From NCBI GenBank assembly GCA_900768125.1, contig CAAGBS010000045.1:1-46235 (forward strand): a stretch of 46,235 nt of DNA. The letters run 5' to 3'. Shown here one piece after another: positions 42,435-46,235 of the stretch (position 1 is its first letter; each line of letters begins with the position of its first letter). This stretch comes from Oscillospiraceae bacterium. GTDB lineage: Bacteria; Bacillota; Clostridia; Oscillospirales; Ruminococcaceae. The translations under genes were made by a program, and so were the position numbers. The notes beneath the pieces were generated by a model, which worked only from the letters and a program-made list of their open reading frames with translations, was not told where the DNA came from and made no database searches.

Positions 42435-43421
42435 TTAATCGCCGTACGACTGCATAACAGCCGATTGCGATACTGACGGGTCGGTCTCCACGGACTTCCC
42501 CACGCTGTCGTAGTATTCCGCTGCACCCTTGTGGAATGCGCATGGGATATCCTCCACCGCGAAATCAACATCGGGTCCCGGAACTGTCACCGTGTGGTCG
42601 ATACTGCTGCTGTTGTCGAAAAGCATGGCAGTCACGGCCTTTATCTTTTCGCTGTCAACGCGGCTGGAAGCAGTCAGCACCGCTTTCACGCCAACGGTGA
42701 ATATGTCCTCGTCCTGACCGCGGTAGGTCCCCGCCGGGATAGTCATTCCGAAATAGCCGGGATATATCTCCGTCATAGCGGCTATTGTTCGCTCGTCAAA
42801 CGACATCAGCTCAACGTCCGCTTTCTCGGACAACTCGCTCACCACTGTGGAGGGCGCTCCCAGCGCCGCAAGGAACGCGTCTATGCTGCCGTTTTCCAGC
42901 GCTTCCGCCGATTCGGCATAGGACATATGTACAGTCTCTACCGAGGAATATGGGATACCAGCCGACAGGAACAGGTATTCCGCGTTTCTGGAAACGCCGG
43001 AGCCTTCCTCGCCCACCGATACTTTCTTTCCTTTCAGGTCGGAAAGCCCGGTTATCCCGGAATCAGTCCTCGTGATGACCTGGAACGCTTCGTAATACAG
43101 TCCCGCGACCGCCCTGACGTCCGACACCGGAGCACCAACAAAATCCCCGGTGCCGCCTGCGGCTTCCGCAAGCACGTCGCTCTGCACTATCGCAAGGTCA
43201 AGGAAGCCCTCGTTAAGCAGACGCATGTTTGCGCGGGAACCCTCGGTCTTCTTGACATCTATTGTGCTGTCGTCGAGCGCTCCGAGCATAGTTCCGTAGG
43301 CATAGTAGATACCGCCGGGATTTCCCGTGCCGAGTCTCAGCGGATGTTCGCTGCAGGAGCACAGATGAGTCACAGCCAGCACAGCGCCCGCCGCCGCGGT
43401 CAGCGTTCTTTTTATATCCAT
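42435..43421 (-). CDS. TAXI-family substrate-binding lipoprotein
   Basis: This 328-residue extracytoplasmic binding protein belongs to the TAXI family, normally part of TRAP transporters. A signal peptide ends at the lipobox LCSC (Cys23). The family hallmark GTGNPGGIYYAYG follows (about 30-43), then MRLLNEGFLDLAIVQSDV (about 67-84) and the typical VSVGEEGSGVSRNAEYLF segment. Known TAXI proteins bind glutamate, glutamine or small dicarboxylates. No TRAP membrane subunit (DctQM) is in the window. Its stop lies inside the ribosome site of gltS, so the two are co-translated. A consensus promoter lies upstream. Confidence 0.9.
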   Translation of the reverse strand: MDIKRTLTAAAGAVLAVTHLCSCSEHPLRLGTGNPGGIYYAYGTMLGALDDSTIDVKKTEGSRANMRLLNEGFLDLAIVQSDVLAEAAGGTGDFVGAPVSDVRAVAGLYYEAFQVITRTDSGITGLSDLKGKKVSVGEEGSGVSRNAEYLFLSAGIPYSSVETVHMSYAESAEALENGSIDAFLAALGAPSTVVSELSEKADVELMSFDERTIAAMTEIYPGYFGMTIPAGTYRGQDEDIFTVGVKAVLTASSRVDSEKIKAVTAMLFDNSSSIDHTVTVPGPDVDFAVEDIPCAFHKGAAEYYDSVGKSVETDPSVSQSAVMQSYGD

Positions 43422-43763
43422 TTTACCCCGCCTTTCGTAGTCAATATATAATAATTATAACATATCACGATATCAAATTCAACCACTTCAAATTCCCTGC
43501 TATCACATATATTGTAAATCGCTTTGTTAAATCAGCCGCAAAGTCCGCCGCTTTTCAAGTGTATTTATTTTCCTTTTACGCATAATATTAGTTTTGATTT
43601 AATAGTTTTTCACTATTTTCAATATGCTTTTATAGATATTTTTAATAATATTTCAAAAAATCTATTGATTTTCGCATAATTATGTGTTATAATTCAGACG
43701 GCATATGACAAATGGCTATCGTATGCGGTCATTTAATCAATTTTATCTATGGAGGCAGAAAAA
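43422..43763. promoter_or_regulatory. Divergent regulatory region of TAXI-GltS and SDR-MFS
   Basis: This 342-base AT-rich gap holds two consensus promoters. On the minus strand TTGAAT (43477-43482) and TATAAT (43454-43459) serve the TAXI gene. On the plus strand TTGATT (43665-43670) and TATAAT (43688-43693) serve the SDR gene. Both spacers are 17 bases. A loose inverted repeat (GCATATGA / TCGTATGC, about 43703-43726) just after the plus -10 could be an operator. The middle 180 bases show nothing I recognise. Confidence 0.65.
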
Positions 43764-44540
43764 ATGGAAAGAAAAGTAGTACTCATCACCGGCGGCGCAA
43801 TGGGTCAGGGAAAGGCTCATGCACTGAAATTCGCTGAAAACGGCTTTGACGTAGTTCTCGCAGACATGCAGGACCCCGAGGGCGACGTATTCAAGTCGAC
43901 CGTTGCGGAGATCGAAAAGCTGGGCGCAAAAGCGCTCGCAGTGAAGTGCAACGTAACTTCCGACGACGACATGAAAGCAACGTTCGAAAAGGCGTGGGAC
44001 ACCTTCGGCAGACTGGACGTAGTAGTCGCAAACGCAGGAGTCATCAACTTCGGCTACACATGGGAACTCACTGACGCGCAGGTGCAGAAAGTCATCGACA
44101 TCGACCTAATCGGCACATGGCGCACTGATAAGTACGCCGCTCTCTACATGAGAAAGCAGGGCTTCGGACGTATCATCAACATCTCCTCCACCTCCGGCAT
44201 GTACGGCACTCCGCAGCTTGCCACCTACTGCATGGCGAAGTGGGGCGTACGCGGTCTGACAAAGACCCTCGCGCAGGAGCTCAAAGGCACCGGAATTGTA
44301 GTCAACACCGTATGCCCGACAAAGGTGAAAACCCCGATGTGCGAGACCCAGAACTACGTTGACTTCATCAACGACCTCACCGGAAAGCACTTCAAGGACT
44401 GGCAGGAGATGTATGACTCCGTTCCGTTCCTCGATGTGGAGGATATCTCGGATATGGTATTCTGGCTCGGCACCAGCCGCGCAGCAGGAAAGTTCAGCGG
44501 ACGCGATCTCGGACTTGACCTCGGCACCCTGCAGCAGTGA
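43764..44540 (+). CDS. Short-chain dehydrogenase/reductase
   Basis: This 258-residue classical SDR is an NAD(P)-dependent alcohol/ketone oxidoreductase. The cofactor motif is TGGAMGQG (about 9-16), with acidic D in VVLADMQ (about 32-37) favouring NAD. NAG lies at 90-92, the catalytic Ser142 in NISSTSG, and Tyr155 and Lys159 in YCMAK. The form GGAMGQGKAHA resembles mycofactocin-associated and carveol-type SDRs, but no mycofactocin genes are seen. I chose ATG 43764 with a GGAGG site. It is the first gene of a likely operon with the MFS transporter. Confidence 0.92.
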   Translation: MERKVVLITGGAMGQGKAHALKFAENGFDVVLADMQDPEGDVFKSTVAEIEKLGAKALAVKCNVTSDDDMKATFEKAWDTFGRLDVVVANAGVINFGYTWELTDAQVQKVIDIDLIGTWRTDKYAALYMRKQGFGRIINISSTSGMYGTPQLATYCMAKWGVRGLTKTLAQELKGTGIVVNTVCPTKVKTPMCETQNYVDFINDLTGKHFKDWQEMYDSVPFLDVEDISDMVFWLGTSRAAGKFSGRDLGLDLGTLQQ

Positions 44541-44557
44541 TATCGGAGGGAAAAGAA

Positions 44558-45784
44558 ATGAGAATAACAAAAGGGACAAGATGGCGCGTGTTCGCCGGAG
44601 TGTGGATACAGAGCCTGTTCACCTCTGCCACCGCTTATTTCAGCCTGTTCGCGCTTCCGCTGACAGGTCAGTTCGGCTGGAGCCAGTCTGATTTCAGCAT
44701 GGCTTATACTATTTATATGTTCGTCTACTGCCTGATGGGATTCGTCGGCGGTATCCTTGCGGAAAAACTGAAGCCCATGGTAGCTATCTACATCGGTCTT
44801 GCGTTCTTTGCGGCAGGCTGGTTTCTCACCGGATTTGCCGAAACTATCCCGCAGCTGTACATATTCTACGGCATTCTCGCGGGCGCCGGCGCCGGTACCA
44901 TATACCCCGCCTGCCTGCCCACAGCGCTCAAGTGGTTCCCGGACAAGAGCGGCTCTATCTCCGGTCTGGTTCAGGCGGGCGCTTCCTGCGGTCCGTTCAT
45001 CATGTCGCCTATCGCTCAGGTGCTCATCGACACCTACGGCGCGCAGATGACATGCCGCATTCTCGCGATAGTATTCCTCATCGGCATCGGCGCGGTTGCA
45101 TGGATGATAGTCCCCTGCCCCGAAGGCTGGCTCCCCGAGGGCTGGAAACCCAGCGCCGATCAGGCAAAGGTGCTCAACACCAAGAATTACAACATTCCCG
45201 GCATGGTGAAAACTCCGGTGTTCTGGGTAATGGTCATCATGTTCATCTTTGCGAATGCGGCTGGAACGATGATGGTCAGCGCGACATCTCCTATAGCGCA
45301 GAACCAGATCGGTCAGGACGCTATGACCGCCGCTCTCTGCGTAAGCATAATGACCCTTGCGAACATGTTCGGACGTATCGGATTCGGCTTTATCTACGAT
45401 AAGCTAAAGGGCTGGAACTCGCTCATTCTGGTGCTCCTCATCAACGGAATCTCGATGATAATGCTCACATTTGCGAACAATCTCCCCTACTTCATCGTGT
45501 GCATCTGCCTTGTCGGATTCTCGTTCGGCGGACTGCTGGTCGTTTTCGCGCCTATCGTCAAGAATGTATTCGGCAGCAAGTTCTACAACAGGAACTACGG
45601 TCTGATATTCATAGGCTACGGAATCGGCGCGTTCGTTGGTCCTAAAATAAGCTCAAGTTTCTATGACAGCACTAATTCCTACGTTATGGGCTACATCGGC
45701 TCCGCGGTGCTCGCGGCTGCGGCTATCGTGCTCGTATTCGCGGCGAAGAAGCTGGCTGCAAAAATGCAGGAAAAGAACGGTTGA
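44558..45784 (+). CDS. MFS transporter, OFA (oxalate/formate antiporter-like) family
   Basis: This is a 12-TM major facilitator protein of 408 residues. The characteristic loop in TM4-5 includes ACLPTALKWFPDKSGSISGL, typical of the OFA family, and GRIGFGFIYDKLKGWN is the TM8-9 motif. OFA members carry small monocarboxylates or similar organic acids. The ATG at 44558 follows a GGAGGG site 17 bases after the SDR stop, so it is co-transcribed. Together they suggest uptake and reduction or oxidation of one organic substrate. Confidence 0.88.
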   Translation: MRITKGTRWRVFAGVWIQSLFTSATAYFSLFALPLTGQFGWSQSDFSMAYTIYMFVYCLMGFVGGILAEKLKPMVAIYIGLAFFAAGWFLTGFAETIPQLYIFYGILAGAGAGTIYPACLPTALKWFPDKSGSISGLVQAGASCGPFIMSPIAQVLIDTYGAQMTCRILAIVFLIGIGAVAWMIVPCPEGWLPEGWKPSADQAKVLNTKNYNIPGMVKTPVFWVMVIMFIFANAAGTMMVSATSPIAQNQIGQDAMTAALCVSIMTLANMFGRIGFGFIYDKLKGWNSLILVLLINGISMIMLTFANNLPYFIVCICLVGFSFGGLLVVFAPIVKNVFGSKFYNRNYGLIFIGYGIGAFVGPKISSSFYDSTNSYVMGYIGSAVLAAAAIVLVFAAKKLAAKMQEKNG

Positions 45785-45796
45785 TAAAAAAACAGG

Positions 45797-45826
45797 ATCG
45801 CCGGCTGGTTCAGTCGGCGATTTTTG
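45797..45826 (+). terminator. Terminator between the MFS and ABM genes
   Basis: ATCGCCGGCTG (45797-45807) pairs with CAGTCGGCGAT (45811-45821, one G-U pair) around GTT, followed by TTTTTGTT. It precedes the ABM ribosome site by about 6 bases, so the ABM gene depends on readthrough. Confidence 0.8.
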
Positions 45827-45839
45827 TTATGGAGGTACT

Positions 45840-46130
45840 GTGAAACTACTGGTAACATACAAGATGAAAAACAATAATGCGGAGGATTTCCTGAACGCGC
45901 TGTCTGATATCGGCATTCCCGGACTGGTGCGCGCTGAGAAAGGCTGCGCCCGCTACGATTACTTCCTCCCTGCGGACGGCGCCGCAGACCGGGTAGTTCT
46001 CATCGAAGAATGGGACAGCGCAGAATCTCAGGCGCTCCATCTGGGACAGCCACACATGAAGCGCCTTGCTGAGATAAAGCCGATATACGTCAGCGAAACT
46101 ACGGTCGAACTTATTAATGGTCACCTCTAA
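45840..46130 (+). CDS. ABM-domain (antibiotic biosynthesis monooxygenase-like) protein
   Basis: This 96-residue ferredoxin-like alpha+beta-barrel protein has the ABM family length. It shows KLLVTYKMKNNNAEDF, EKGCARYDYF (about 36-45), VLIEEWDS (about 57-64) and HLGQPHMKRL, the family pattern. Such enzymes act as cofactor-free monooxygenases on quinones or polyketides, or as lyases. The start is GTG 45840 with a GGAGGT site. Its TAA is embedded in the CTCTAAAAACC repeat motif. It follows a terminator, yet the order SDR-MFS-ABM suggests one pathway. Confidence 0.85.
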   Translation: MKLLVTYKMKNNNAEDFLNALSDIGIPGLVRAEKGCARYDYFLPADGAADRVVLIEEWDSAESQALHLGQPHMKRLAEIKPIYVSETTVELINGHL

Positions 46131-46235
46131 AAACCTCCTTCACGGCAGATTTCTATGACTTATATCATCTGCGTCGTTACCAAACCTTGAAATACATCAA
46201 GTATTACTGCGGTTTGGTGCCTAGCATCTGATATA
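46117..46235. repeat. Repeat-like sequence at the right window edge
   Basis: After the ABM stop the motif CCTCTAAAAACC (46124-46135) starts a stretch with several inverted repeats: GCAGAT/ATCTGC (46145-46172), CTTGA/TCAAG (about 46186-46201), and ACCAAACC/GGTTTGGT (about 46179-46222). The same CCTCTAAAAACC lies, inverted, at the left edge. I infer part of a dispersed intergenic repeat that runs off the window. Confidence 0.5.

Noticed and set aside
1..46235. CRISPR array, tRNA/rRNA genes, phage or transposase genes
   Set aside because: No regularly spaced repeats, cloverleaf or CCA ends, or transposase/integrase motifs were seen on reading. A tRNAscan or profile search would settle this.

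Overview
The window looks like chromosomal DNA of a low-to-mid-GC Clostridia, most likely a gut or rumen Ruminococcaceae/Oscillospiraceae relative. The grounds are the lon-ysxC and rplJ-rplL arrangements, a Firmicutes-type L10 leader, a PdaA-type spore-cortex deacetylase, many sigma-A promoters with 17-bp spacers, strong GGAGG ribosome binding sites, and a carbohydrate locus with two GH2 enzymes. There are no phage, transposase, CRISPR, tRNA or rRNA genes. Both window ends carry repeat-like sequence with a shared CTCTAAAAACC motif, so the window may be a contig that breaks in dispersed repeats.

Layout. 0.1-7.96 kb (minus strand): DHH phosphoesterase; then tyrA, a small membrane protein, pepF and an orphan ATPase; then an OmpR-type response regulator and histidine kinase. 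8.2-13.05 kb (minus): a second two-component system whose operon continues into two unrecognised membrane proteins. Divergent from it (13.2-14.9 kb, plus): an LdhA-like D-lactate dehydrogenase overlapping a PdaA-like deacetylase. 14.9-18.0 kb (minus): dus, a DUF815 AAA+ ATPase and a metal/cobalamin-type binding lipoprotein. 18.1-23.4 kb (plus): a DUF1624 membrane protein, lon-ysxC, and leader-rplJ-rplL. 23.5-27.5 kb (plus): a c-di-GMP pair, one protein fusing a sugar-binding-type sensor to GGDEF and one membrane EAL protein. 27.6-36.7 kb: a carbohydrate locus with lacZ-like GH2, a second GH2 and a sugar-binding lipoprotein (minus) and a divergent AraC regulator (plus). 36.7-40.0 kb (minus): an ECF sigma factor with a very large anti-sigma-like membrane protein. 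40.2-41.0 kb (plus): an esterase. 41.0-43.4 kb (minus): TAXI binding lipoprotein, GltS carrier and an unlisted 59-residue protein. 43.7-46.1 kb (plus): SDR oxidoreductase, OFA-like MFS transporter and an ABM-fold protein.

The most interesting points are: (1) the TAXI-GltS-small-protein operon, where a TRAP-type binding protein sits with a GltS carrier rather than TRAP membrane subunits, followed by a 59-aa protein holding two copies of an NLAxPEV(R/K)V motif; (2) a two-component system with two unknown membrane proteins, divergent from ldhA-pdaA across a region of tandem 11-bp-spaced repeats; (3) the sugar-binding lipoprotein, whose signal peptide is broken by an apparent 2-base slip and whose leader carries a MITE-like inverted-repeat element behind a cre-like operator; (4) the lacZ/araC divergent promoters, whose -35 boxes share a perfect palindrome. 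Three binding lipoproteins here lack their usual membrane partners.
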